The notes below the pieces were generated by a model. It was given only the letters and a program-made list of their open reading frames with translations, ran no database searches and was not told the origin of the DNA. From NCBI RefSeq assembly GCF_052857255.1, contig NC_135497.1:188595326-188659325 (forward strand): a DNA stretch of 64,000 nucleotides, in the 5' to 3' direction. This DNA is from Amblyomma americanum. Lineage: Eukaryota > Arthropoda > Arachnida > Ixodida > Ixodidae. The position numbers and the translations under genes were made by a program. Shown here piece after piece: positions 43,254 through 53,211 of this stretch. The number at the start of each line of letters is the position of its first letter. The first letter of the stretch is position 1.

Positions 43254-43794
43254 TACTCCAAATCCACTGTATTAGCAAAGCTGTGTTTTTTCGGCTCTTT
43301 TTCCATACCTGAAATCATTATTAGAAAAACTATTGTACATCCTCTCTCCTTTACTGACTTGTGCACTCTAATGAGGAAACGGTGCTGCATGGCAAACCAC
43401 GGAAAGGAGCATTTGATGAAAGCAGTTTGACCTAAGTATATAAGTGCGCCCGCTGCAAGCTTTTTTTCTTGTCAGCTCTCTCCACTGCCTTAATCTCCAC
43501 ACCCCCTAGCTTTCCCTTTACTTTGTCTCACAATCTCCACCATTCCTAGCCTTCTGACCATCCACTTGCCACCATCATGTTGCTATATGATTGAGAGAAA
43601 ATGAGGGTGCCATCAAGGGCAGATATGCCTTTGAAAGTAACATCTTGAGATGAGCTTTCCACTGCAGTAGCAGAAAGAAAAGTGAGCTCAAAGACGAAGA
43701 AAACTAACTAAGAGACAAAGAATGAAGTTCATGATGTTGATCTTGGTACCTATGTCCCGGTGGCAATGAACATCATCAATCCTCATCAATGGTG

Positions 43795-44054
43795 ATGATG
43801 ATGATTATGGATTTTTATGGCGCAAAGGCATCTAAGGCCAAAGAGCGCCATGACACAAGGTATTTTTCTTTTTTCTCAAGGTGGGGTCAAAGACCCGTTT
43901 TCCAAGCATTTCACCCTAAATAAGCCGAGCACCAGACCAGGGGAAAGCTTGTACCCATTGTATCACCGGTGGGTACCCGGCGGCACTGGGGATCGAACCC
44001 CGCACCTCCCGCATGCGAGGCGGATGCTCAACCACTTGGCCACCGCTGCGGTCG
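43795..44054 (-). mobile_element. tRNA-derived SINE, family 3
   Basis: Reverse-complement head GACCGCAGCGGTGGCCAAGT with B box GGTTCGATCCC. The body includes GGGTACCCACCGGTGATAC and AAATGCTTGGAAAACGGGTC and ends in an (ATC)n-like tail. Flanked by CCTCATCAATGGTG at 43781-43794 and 44055-44068. The same family occurs at 52398-52655. Confidence 0.8.
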
Positions 44055-44658
44055 CCTCATCAATGGTGTTCATGTTCCAATTGTAGCATCATTGGAATTT
44101 GAAACCCCACCTAGAGATGCCTTCTTGTGTATATTTATAGATCAAGCTGCTTTTTGCACTGACAGTAAAGCAAAGGCTTGGTTAGAGTGAATTGTGGTTT
44201 ATTAAGGCATTTATGCAGCAGTGACAAATGCTAGTTATCCCTCTGACACATGAACAGCCACCGTGTCTATAAGTAAGAAAAATGAAACAAAGAACAGCGA
44301 ACAATTGCTAACGTTATTTTTTTTTCAAGTTCTAGGTTCACGTAGATGACAGTTATATTCGGGGGCCAGCACCAGACTATTAACGTACGGAATCAGAACT
44401 GCGCAGTGGCCCTCTTTTGACAGATTGAAATTGAAGACTTAAATCTTTTCACTAGCAGTTTGCTTTCCTTTCAGTTCAGTGCCTCGCCTTACACAGCATC
44501 AATGTGTCATTTCCTCCAGCTAAACACACAAAATGTTAGTAGATAGTGAAGAAATGAAATCAATACTTCAGGAAAGTTTTCAGATGACACCAGGGCATTG
44601 TGCTTGAACACCATGCATGAGAAAATATACTGAATTCACGCGAGACAATGCGTTTTAC

Positions 44659-44795
44659 CTTGGTGAATTCGTGCTGTACTTGCTGTCCGCTACAGACTGC
44701 GTCACACTTCCCTGGCGCTTTTTCCTGTGCGTTTTCTTCTTGCTCGACTTTCTTAATGAGGAATGAGTCGGGGACGCTGGTGGCAGATGTGATAC
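44659..44795 (-). CDS. Unrecognised - strand gene, exon 2 (residues 41-86)
   Basis: The acceptor ATGTCAAG|GTATCA follows a moderate pyrimidine tract; the donor is CACCAAG|GTAAAA. It is 137 nt, phase 0 in and phase 2 out. It encodes VSHLPPASPTHSSLRKSSKK and then KTHRKKRQGS, a Pro/Ser-rich linker followed by a strongly basic cluster (possible nuclear localisation or lipid-binding patch), then a Ser-rich stretch. No domain recognised. Confidence 0.6.
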
Positions 44796-44909
44796 CTTGA
44801 CATAAACAGGGAGAAAATCATAAGGCTCAAAGAACATGAAAGTTGAACGGACGGTTAAAAAAAATAAACTTACAACGCCCCCAGAGCTACTCCGCCAATC
44901 ATAGCAGAT

Positions 44910-45202
44910 GTAGGGCGCTCGGCTAGAGAACTGGAGTGCCCGGGTTAGAACCGGGCCGCGTTTCGATGGAGGCGAAACGCAAAAGGCGCCCGTGTGCTGT
45001 GCGATGTCAGTGCACGTTGAAGATCCCCAGGTGGTCGAAATTATTCCGGAGCCCTCCACTACGGCACCTCTCTCGTCCTTTCTTCTTTCACTCCCTCCTT
45101 TACCCTCCCACCTTCCTCCGTTCCCTTACGGCGCGGTTCGGGTGTCCACCGAGATGCGAGACAATTACAGCGCCAATTATTTTCCTCAAAAACCAATTTA
45201 AC
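44910..45202 (+). mobile_element. tRNA-derived SINE with pyrimidine-rich tail (family 2)
   Basis: B box GGGTTAGAACCGGG, CGATGGAGGCGAAACGC and CCAGGTGGTCGAAATTATT, then the C/T-rich tail and GTGTCCACCGAGATGCGAG, ending CAAAAACCAATTT. The extreme 5' head is degraded. It lies in the intron between exons 1 and 2 of the - strand gene. Confidence 0.7.
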
Positions 45203-45468
45203 CACAACAGACGTCGCTTCAGCATAAGTGCTTACACTATGCTAAGTACAGACGCCAAGCAGCTAGTACAGAAGCTTATCCTCCGTGCATGAAGTTGTAA
45301 AAGTAAACGAAACAAGCACCAAGTACACAACCGTCCCGACACACACACAAAACCAAACATCGTTTATTGGGGCGACATACGACAACCTAACTATATATGA
45401 AGTACCGGCATGCCTGTCATACCGGAACAGAAAATAAGAACAGAAAGCTTCGTTCTCCACTGCATTAC

Positions 45469-45591
45469 CTGAGAGGAATGAGGAGGTGGCTGAAGAAGAT
45501 GTTGAATTTCTTCCAAATTGTGGAAGTCGTCACCGCCACCCGCAGCAATGGATGTTGTTTGTGGTGCCATCTCGGGACCATCGCCCATAAT
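45469..45591 (-). CDS. Unrecognised - strand gene, first coding exon (start codon 45588)
   Basis: ATG at 45588 in good context, 40 codons to the donor CTCTCAG|GTAATG. An AG acceptor (GCGTTATAG|ATT) three bases before the ATG implies a non-coding upstream exon. The sequence MGDGPEMAPQTTSIAAGGGD then DFHNLEEIQHLLQPPPHSSQ suggests a disordered N-terminus with a short acidic/leucine helix. Exons 2-4 follow in phase at 44.8, 39.7 and 37.6 kb. Transcribed divergently from the RACGAP1-like gene. Function unknown. Confidence 0.6.
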
Positions 45592-46324
45592 CTATAACGC
45601 ACACCAAAACATAGCTTCAGAATACTTAATTCGCATACAAATGGGAAAAAAAGTGACTACCAAAACATTCGGACCTTTCAACGTCTCAAAATGGTCATAA
45701 TTCAATACTAGCCACATTCACTACGTGAAAGAAATAGCGTGTGCATCTAATTGCAAACGATGGTAATTTATTCGAAACGTTGCGATTGCACTAGGAAGCC
45801 CACCCTGGCTCACCTGCGCACTGCTGAATTAAGTGGTTTAGACAATGCTATTTTTCAAGGTAAATTCCGAAGACCTGCCATACAGACCTGAGCAACGGGC
45901 ACAACAATACTCCGTTGCGGAGTTCTCGGCGCTTATCTGCGTTGATGCAAGTGATAAGGAGCTCACGCCTTCTCAGTAAGCCGACTCGCATGCAATGCTA
46001 GAGTTTAGTGCAGTAATACAAAGCAACGGTTATAAACATATTAAACATGGCCTGCTGCAAGTGACTTAAGCAAGCTTAATCCTGGCATCGCTAGAAGCGG
46101 TTAAGGAGTAAAAGGAAAAGTAAGAAAAACCGTAACGTTTGGTTACGAAACCGAAACTTTTATGTATAATTATACGCTATTTTTAAAAATATAAAATTTA
46201 GTTGCAACTTTTTTTAATTATTAAACATTTTTGCAAAAGAAGTTTAGTATTTTTTGTTTGTTTAAAAATATGACAGTTACTAATAGTACTGGGTTTGAGA
46301 GTATGCATGGTATGCTTCCCGTGA

Positions 46325-46388
46325 TTCAAATGGGCATTGATTCAAACAGTCGAGCGGTTCAAACTACAGTGCTCTAGAATAGTTCAAA
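46325..46388 (-). promoter_or_regulatory. Cluster of four CHR-like motifs (TTTGAA)
   Basis: TTCAAA on the + strand at 46325-46330, 46341-46346, 46358-46363 and 46383-46388. TTTGAA is the consensus of the cell-cycle homology region bound by DREAM/MuvB complexes in animals. Four copies in 64 bases is more than expected by chance, but simple local duplication (GATTCAAAxxG) could also explain them. Confidence 0.4.
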
Positions 46389-46432
46389 CCATAGAGTAAC
46401 GGCCCGAATCGGTTTGGTGCGAGGCCGCGGTG

Positions 46433-46440
46433 TTGGCGCG
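46433..46440 (+). promoter_or_regulatory. E2F/DP-like site TTGGCGCG
   Basis: Fits the E2F consensus TTSSCGC. It is 45 bases from the TTTGAA cluster and about 400 bases upstream of the RACGAP1-like start codon. Sequence match only. Confidence 0.35.
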
Positions 46441-46842
46441 TCTGACTGCTGGCAGTTTTTTGGACGCAGCGCTGGACCTTGGACGAAACAACGCTTCTTT
46501 AAAAGGTGAATTGGGTCTATATAGGGAGTTCTTCACTTCAGCAGTCCACGTATTTTTCGTTAAGCGCTCGCCAAGCAGCAGCCTCATTTATTTAGCCTAT
46601 TTACTGATTTTGTGGCATATGATTCGAAGATACGTGCTGTGATTGACCGCTTGTGTGGCGTGATTTCACATGTTTGTGAATCTCAAAGCGGCAAAATTTT
46701 TCAAAATACTGCTTACCAGCAGCTGCAATTTCTCTTTGTGCGGTGCATCTGTAGGTCACATAGTGTTGCTGGTGCATGACTGTCACTATGCATGGTGTCG
46801 CCGCTAACTTATTTCGCCCATTTTCTTACTCCTCATTTTCAG

Positions 46843-46945
46843 GCTAGCATGGCTCCAGTAAAGCCCAAAATGACAAAGTTGTCCTTGGTGGGCCAGTTTG
46901 ACGACTTGTGCCGGCACTTAGCGCCGACTGACACAACCATTGAGG
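46843..46945 (+). CDS. RACGAP1: RACGAP1-like centralspindlin RacGAP, first coding exon
   Basis: The acceptor is CCTCATTTTCAG|GCTAGC; ATG at 46849; donor CATTGAGG|GTACGG. 32 codons plus 1 nt. It encodes MAPVKPKMTKLSLVGQFDDL and then CRHLAPTDTTIE. Together with exon 2 the segment from FDDLCRHL to LANAR is 65 residues, the same length as the corresponding human RACGAP1 N-terminal stretch as I remember it, with F, L, R, RK-R/K-W and L..AR in register. Known role: with kinesin-6 it forms centralspindlin, bundles midzone microtubules and steers Rho in cytokinesis. The N-terminal coiled coil binds the kinesin. The gene is incomplete in this window: C1 and RhoGAP domains lie further right. Confidence 0.65.
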
Positions 46946-47737
46946 GTACGGTTTGGACTTGTGCTGCTTTGTTGTGCTCTGAAAATGTAATGTCAGCTTC
47001 GTGGCAAGTCAGCAGACCAGTGTGGCTGTGTTCTGCGTGCCTTAATGCTACCAGGCGGGACAGAATTTTCGTTTTCTTCTCATTTGAGTTTGCAGACATG
47101 AGCACCTGTTGTGCGGTGTAGTTTATCAAGGTAGATGTAATGTAGAAAGAGAGTGTAATGCGTTTAATAAGCAAACGTTAATCGCCTCTCAGAAATCGGG
47201 CCTCCTTTCTTTTGCTCAGTAATCTGTTGACTAGGCTATTCCGTGTAGTAATAAATGCGCAGAAAGCGTCATTCGTAAGAATTAGAGGCTAGATCGTTGA
47301 GTGGCGTGGAAATATTTTAGAGAATAAACGGGTCTTTTAAGGACCTAAGTTCATTTTGTGACAAGAAACTTGTAATTCCTATTTTTTTTCATTTGATTCC
47401 TGAAAATTTTGCTTTCAAAACAAATTTCTTAAATGACCCAGTGGTAAGAATGAGTATTATAAAATTTGAAAACGGTGTAGCCAGTTTTGCATTCAAATAT
47501 ATATGTGCAAGTGATATTTAGTTATTTGGTGAGTGGTGGTCTGGGATGTGAGGTAGCTTCATAGGCTGCCCCATTGTATGGATGAGCATATGATCGATTG
47601 CACTGTCTTCAGTGTTTCGAAGCAGAAGAATCTAACTTTTCACATTCTGAGGTGGACAGTTATAGCTGTACTGCTGCTGCCATTTTGAGAGACGGCCCAT
47701 GCCCAAGCAGCATATTCTGTTACATGAAGTCTTTTAG

Positions 47738-48125
47738 CGCAATAACATTAAAGATCTCAAGTCGCAGGAAATATGGTGTCGGCGTCATTGAGCGTGAGCG
47801 AAAAATCCCCAGAGAAGCAGCCTAGGAGGCAGGTGGGCCACCTAAGACATGTCACCTTGTGGTGTCATCACAACCTGCCCACCGGATTGTGAGCAAACGG
47901 CGCACTGTGGCAGGTGGCATTTAATTAATGATTGGTCACTAGGGGTTACGCGGCAAAGAGAAACCTCGGTTGCACAAGCCCCACAGGTGTCAGTGCCTGC
48001 CATTGCAGGGCAGTGGCGCATCGCTACACCACTGCGTCAGGAGTGGTATGAGGACCACCAGGGATCTATGAATGTTAAGTAGGGAATGTCCAGTCCAGCA
48101 TATATGGACATTAAGCTATTGCATC
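47738..48125 (-). repeat. Interspersed repeat, SINE-like (family 4), copy 1
   Basis: Shares with 50625-51045 the blocks AATCCCCAGAGAAGCA, CCTAGGAGG, GTGGGCCAC, CACCGGATTGTGAG and GGATCTATGAATGTTAAGTA. The reverse complement contains a GCAGTGGTGTAGCG A-box-like head. It appears tRNA-related but with about 60 extra bases upstream of the head. Confidence 0.65.
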
Positions 48126-48767
48126 ATGCCATTGAGGCAGAGCTTAAGCGTCTCTTCAAATTTTTGACCTGCAGTTTTTGTTTCCCTGTCTTTTTTTTTT
48201 GAGGGGGGGGTCACCAGCATCCTTTGCACATTCAGCAGTTTATTGGCTGAACTATGTTCGTCAGCAGTTGCAAGCTGCTGCAGCATGCTGAGCCTCGATT
48301 CCCTTTCCTATAAAGGAGTCCTCGTCACTGGTGTCTTATACAGTGAAGGGGCAACTGCAGCCAGCGCTACTGTGCAGCTATTGCGGCTCACTAGCATTGG
48401 GTTCAACAGCTTCTTAACTGGCTCCCGGACCTGCTAGACTCCTTGTGGTTATATTGAATGCACAAAAGTGTTTCTCTTGTGGGCGACATGTGCAGGGGTA
48501 TTTAATGTGCTCCATGGGGGGCAACCACGTTTCCACAAATGGCACTGGTTTCTGTGCATCAAGTAAGACTTGTAGTATTCTTTGTATTACCGATGGTGTG
48601 GGCAAGAGAGGCAGAATGAATCAAGGCTATTCTTGGATACTGTGGCTGGAGAGGATGAGACCCCACAATTTTCAGTACACAAAACACTGATGTAATGCTT
48701 GGAAAGCATATGTTTTACCGTAATTGCTGTAAAACAACTTTTCCTGCATATGAAACAAATTGCCGGA

Positions 48768-48994
48768 AGCCGGCGCAGTGGCTATGGTGCTCGGCTGCTG
48801 ACCTGAAAGACGTGGGTTCGATCCCGGCCACAGCAGTCTCATTTCGATGGAGGCTAAACGCTATAGGCCGATGTAGTGTACAATGTCTGTGCATGTTAAA
48901 CAACCCAGGTGGTCAAAATTTTTCGGAGCCCTCCACTACGCTTTCCCTCTTAGCCTGAGTTGCTTTGGGATGTTAAAACCCCATAAATCGTAAA
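48768..48994 (+). mobile_element. tRNA-derived SINE (family 1)
   Basis: Head GCCGGCGCAGTGGCTATGG, B box GGGTTCGATCCC, body CGATGGAGGCTAAACGC, end TTTGGGATGTTAAAACCCC. Moderately diverged; target duplication unclear. Confidence 0.75.
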
Positions 48995-50124
48995 GTAAAC
49001 TCCCAGTCAGCCACAGGAGCAATGATGTAATTGTGCAGTCATGTAATTAAGTGGCAAGACGGGCTATCTGTGATACCCCTGTAAACGTGCATCTCGAATG
49101 GTCGCAAATGAAGTCTATCAACTTAACAGCCAACTTAGTGATGCTACACAGGCGGCTACAATGGCAATTGGCTCAATATAGTCAATAGAGCAGCATGGAA
49201 CTCTATCAAGGTCTTGAGAGCCTTCGATTAGCGGCGGCATACACTCTCAGATGTTTGGCAGTCACAACTACACACTTAGACATGAAATAGAAGCAGTAAA
49301 ATTGCTGTAAAATTACTTAACCTAGAAATATCTAATTTATTTTGAAAAAGTGCAGATAGGCCAGCTACAGAACATTGCAGCAAGAATGTCATTGTTGCCT
49401 GTCATATAAAAAGAGCCAAAAGCGTTGAGTGCTACTTGTAGAAAACAATGAAGTTAATTTTAACATATTATACCCAATAAACATTTCATTTTTAACCTTT
49501 TCAGGTTAAACCTGCAGGCTGATTGCTTGCATGCCTGTGAAGCTGTTGGTGGCTACGGTGGTGCCATGAGAGCTTGATGTGAGGTTATAGAATCTTAGTG
49601 GCAACTGAATTTACCATACAGCAGCGGCATAACTCCTTTGAGTTTGATCGCGACTAAGAATTTCGAAATTCCTCAACTCAGTAGCCACTTGAAAGTGCCC
49701 TAATGAAATGGGTGGAGGTCTGTGAGCTAATTGAGACTGGAATTGCATTCAAGAGCTAGCTTCACCACAGTAATTGTTTTTTGGGAAGCAGTGCCAAATA
49801 AAGATGCCAGCATCATAAATATAGCATATATGGGCACTTCTCAAAAATCGTTCTGGTGCGTGGTGTTCGTTACTTTTCAAGTTTTGCTGCCATTTGAAAT
49901 CTCTGCTAGAGACTTCCCTTCCAGCTGCTGAAGGATGGCCTACATTGTGCCTGTTCATTAGAGTGGCCCTCAGAACTCTCTAGAATTCTAGTAGAATGTA
50001 GTAATATTTTTATTGAGATTAAACTTAATGAATTAGTTTTATTTTAAATCTAGAGCATGTAGTTTGTAAGCAACCAGTGATTGACTGCATAATTTTGGAA
50101 GAGCTTTTGGTGTTGCTTCCCACG

Positions 50125-50385
50125 GCCTTGCGGAAAACTTGTATAGATTAAAGAAAGTAATTGCATGGGTAGAATATTTTTCAGGTAGGCAACAGGCTGT
50201 GTTTTCAAATGGTAAATCATCTGTTTATATATTTTTAGTTTTGAGGATACCTCTGGGTTTAGTTTTGGTGCTTTTTGCTACACGTAAGTCATTAATTCTA
50301 GCAATATATCATCATTGTGGATGTTTGTTGATAAGTAGGGTACAGTGTCGCAAACACGTGTAGTTTTGGATGTTTACAAGTAGAC
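50125..50385 (+). pseudogene. Decayed LINE reverse transcriptase fragment (CR1/Jockey-like)
   Basis: Reads WVEYFSGRQQAVFSNGKSS and then LRIPLGLVLVLF, corresponding to the W...YF/LxxRxQxVxxN...S and SGVPQGSVLGPLLF blocks. In a shifted frame a remnant of the N-I-S-S...FADD region follows. Substitutions and stops make it non-functional. Confidence 0.5.
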
Positions 50386-50624
50386 ACTGACATGGTAGAT
50401 GTCTTGTGCAGGCTGTGGAAAATGTAAATAACTAAACGAATTTGCTTGTGTACATGCATAAGGCAGGGATCTTGTGTATTTTATGTGTAAAAGTAAATAA
50501 TGGTAGGTTAAAGATGGCTGCACATTGTAAATACTTAGAAGGTTTTTTCATTTCAGACCTCAGATAGAATAAACATTGACTACAATTTAGGACAAGCTGC
50601 CTCTTTTCTAGTCATCCCGCAACA

Positions 50625-51045
50625 GAAAAAGTTGTTAACGCTGTAGTGTTAAGGAGCTCGTGACGCAGAAAATCTGCCGTCGTTGATTGTGGGCAAAAAA
50701 TCCCCAGAGAAGCAACCTAGGAGGTAGGTGGGCCACGTAGGTCACGTCACCTTGTGGCGTTATCACAACCGGCCCACCGGATTGTGAGAACTGTGCATCG
50801 CGGCAGGTGGCAGTTAAATTAATGATCGGTCATAAGAGGTTGCCCAGGAAGAGCAGCCTGGCTCACACAAGCCCCACCTGTGGCAGCACCTGCCATTGGC
50901 AGGCGCATTGCTTAACTGCTCACTGCACCACTGTGCCTGGAGCGGTATGAGGACTCCCAAGGATCTATGAATGTTAAGTAGAGAACTACAAATTCTGCAT
51001 ATATGGGTATTAACCTATTAAAACTATTGCGGCATACCCTTATGT
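50625..51045 (-). repeat. Interspersed repeat, SINE-like (family 4), copy 2
   Basis: Same orientation and blocks as copy 1, about 2.9 kb apart. Alignment extends upstream into the TTAACGCTGTAGTGTTAAGG region. Confidence 0.65.
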
Positions 51046-51639
51046 GGAGCTAAGTGTCCCCTCCAACTTTTTTCCCCTTTATTTTTTATATGTTTGTTTC
51101 CTCTTCGATTATGCTTGCTGGTGCTGGGATTCATTTATTGCAGAGCTTACTGAAAAATGAAAAGGTACAAAATATGGTGTCTGGTTAGTTTTGAATAATC
51201 TTAACAAATCAATGAGAATAACAGAAACCAAGCATAAGTTGATGCGGCCAATTCTAAAAGTTGGAGTTCAGGATTGTTTCCATCTGAACGAAATATTTTT
51301 TGCCTAAATAGTATATCCAGCCTTAAGAAAGACAATTTGTTAGTTTCCCAGCGCAAAATGCTAGCAGTTTACTTCTTGCTGAGATGTGCAAAATTTTGTA
51401 CACATTGCCATAACTGATGAAAATAACATCGAAATGTTGCAGTTCATCAAGTAAACAGCTGAAGGATCGAGGAAATACTTTCTATTTTGAAGGTGCACCT
51501 TATGCTTGAAATTGTGAAAAAAAATTGGTCAATTTGCATAGTTAGATCAAATGTGAATTAGGCGCGCTAGCAGTTTGGTTTTCCCTTTGGCTCTGGTGTT
51601 GAGATCCAGTGTTCACGGATGGCAGTTGTTCAGATAGCG

Positions 51640-51960
51640 ATTAATGGGTTAATGTCCATATATGCGGAATTGGTCATTCTCTCTATTCATAGATCCGTGG
51701 GCCATACTTGGCACAGTGGTGCAGCGGTCAAGCGGTGTGCCACTGCCCTTCTGTTGGCATGTGCTGCCATCGAAGGGACTTGGGTTGCGACCCAGGTTGC
51801 TCTTCCTGAGCAGCCTCTTATGATTAAATGAGCTGTCACCTCACACGGTGGGCAGGTTGTTGTGTGTGAGTGCGTGCGTGCATGTGTGTGTGTGTGCGTG
51901 TGTAAATACCTGGGCAGGTTCTCACTACCCAGTGGGCAGGTGAGCAGCCTGCCACAAAAA
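51640..51960 (+). repeat. Interspersed repeat, SINE-like (family 4), inverted copy 3
   Basis: Starts TAATGTCCATATATGC, then TTCATAGATCC, GGCACAGTGGTGCAGCGG and GGTTGCGACCCAGG. This is the reverse-complement order of copies 1 and 2. The 3' part grades into a GT-rich microsatellite (51860-51904). Confidence 0.6.
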
Positions 51961-52397
51961 CCGGCTTCAGACAAACACACAATGGCTAAATGCAGGGATT
52001 GGCCACTGTAAGTGTTGTCGCTATTATTTTTCATTCTTTTATTTTGCCCCATCCTACTTGTTTGTAAGTGCTAGTGCACTAAAATGTTACAACTGCGGGC
52101 AAAATATGTCTGCACAAAAATGGCTGACGGCATGCTACCCTGCTCAGTTTTGTGCAATATAATTTACTGCGTTCGGTATATGGCATTTAAAAAAAAACAG
52201 CTTATTTGAGAGATGTGAAATTCACCTGAAACGAATAAGTCATTGCTAAGTGCAGCCCATTCTCAGAAAAAGCTGAGAGTTTGCTTTGTGCACAACTGTG
52301 TACAAAGCGTGTCAAAGGGTTAACTAGGGACAACTGTATATACAGTCCCTACATATATTTCCAAATGGGTTTACGGCTTTATGTGCTTTATATTGTT

Positions 52398-52655
52398 GGC
52401 CGCAGCGGTGGCTTGATGGTTTGAGCATCCACCTCGCATGTGGGAAATGCGGGGTTCGGTCCCCAGTGCTGCCGGGTACCCACTGGTGATGCAATGGGTT
52501 CGGTACAAGCTTTCTCCTACCTGGTGCTTGGCTTCTTAGGGTGAAATGCTTTGGAAATGGGTCTTTGACCCCACCTTGTGAAATGATAACTACTTTGTGC
52601 CATGGTGCTCTTTGTCCAAAGCTGCCCTTGTGCCATAAAAATTCATCTTCATCAT
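52398..52655 (+). mobile_element. tRNA-derived SINE, family 3
   Basis: Head GCCGCAGCGGTGGCTTGATG, B box GGGGTTCGGTCCCC, GGGTACCCACTGGTGATGC, tail CATCTTCATC. Flanked by GCTTTATATTGTT (52385-52397) and GCTCTATATTGTT (52656-52668), 12 of 13 identical. Confidence 0.75.
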
Positions 52656-53066
52656 GCTCTATATTGTTTATTTGTTTTGCTTTTGAACACTCTGACTGGA
52701 ATGTCCTCCCGCTAGATTTGTTTCATAGGTTTTGAGTAACTTCTTTCCATGCTTTGTGTTTCAGTATATAAGGTTGAGTGTTTTTGTTAGTCCCCCCCCC
52801 CCCCCCCCACTTTAAGCCCAAAGGGGCCATTAAAACTGTCAACTAAAAAGAACTTGTAAGCAACTCTGCTCCTTATTAACTGCCAATTCATGCTGATAGA
52901 TTTGCATGAAATCCAGTCTACTATTCACTGCTCTTCAAGGCTCCTAAACCATTCATGATTATTTAAAAAATTTATCTTCATAGCTGGCTCTTTGCTGAGT
53001 GATGAGATGCAGCTCATGGGGCTGTAGACAAGCATCTGAGTTTTTCATTGCTTTTGTTCTTTTCAG

Positions 53067-53211
53067 AAACTTTCTTGGAATCCCTGAAAAATCAGGAAGA
53101 ATGTCGCAAGCGCTGGCTTGCTACTGAGCTTGAAAACCAGGAGCTGAAAAAGCATATTGCTTCATTGCGGGAAGAGCAAATAGTTTGCGAGAGAAATCTC
53201 GCAAATGCAAG
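53067..53211 (+). CDS. RACGAP1: RACGAP1-like centralspindlin RacGAP, second coding exon (coiled coil)
   Basis: The acceptor is GTTCTTTTCAG|AAACTT and the donor AATGCAAG|GTAAAT. It is 145 nt, phase 1 in and phase 2 out; the first codon is completed by the G of exon 1 (GAA, Glu). It encodes TFLESLKNQEECRKRWLATE, LENQELKKHIASLREEQ and CERNLANAR, a charged heptad-like coiled coil. In human RACGAP1 the equivalent position has a RKKW motif and ends LKHAR, in register with RKRW and LANAR here. I found no third exon before 64000, so the gene runs out of the window. Confidence 0.7.

Larger units (their letters stand above)
45592..46842. promoter_or_regulatory. Intergenic region between two head-to-head genes (candidate bidirectional promoter)
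   Basis: Bounded by the first coding exons of the - strand gene and of the RACGAP1-like gene. The centre (46320-46445) holds four TTTGAA hexamers (on the - strand) and one TTGGCGCG. Non-coding first exons for either gene may lie here. A 5' splice-like AAAAG|GTGAAT at about 46500 could be a donor for the + gene. Confidence 0.45.
46946..53066 (+). other. Intron 1 (coding) of the RACGAP1-like gene, 6.1 kb
   Basis: Filled with repeats: three copies of a ~0.35-kb element (47738-48125, 50625-51045, 51640-51960), SINEs (48768-48994, 52398-52655) and a decayed LINE RT fragment (50125-50385). No additional exon found. Confidence 0.55.

Noticed and set aside
51840..51905. GT/CA microsatellite and other simple runs (C-run at 52793-52809, T-run at 63397-63412, A-run at 27061-27074)
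   Set aside because: Ordinary simple repeats, not worth separate annotation beyond this note.
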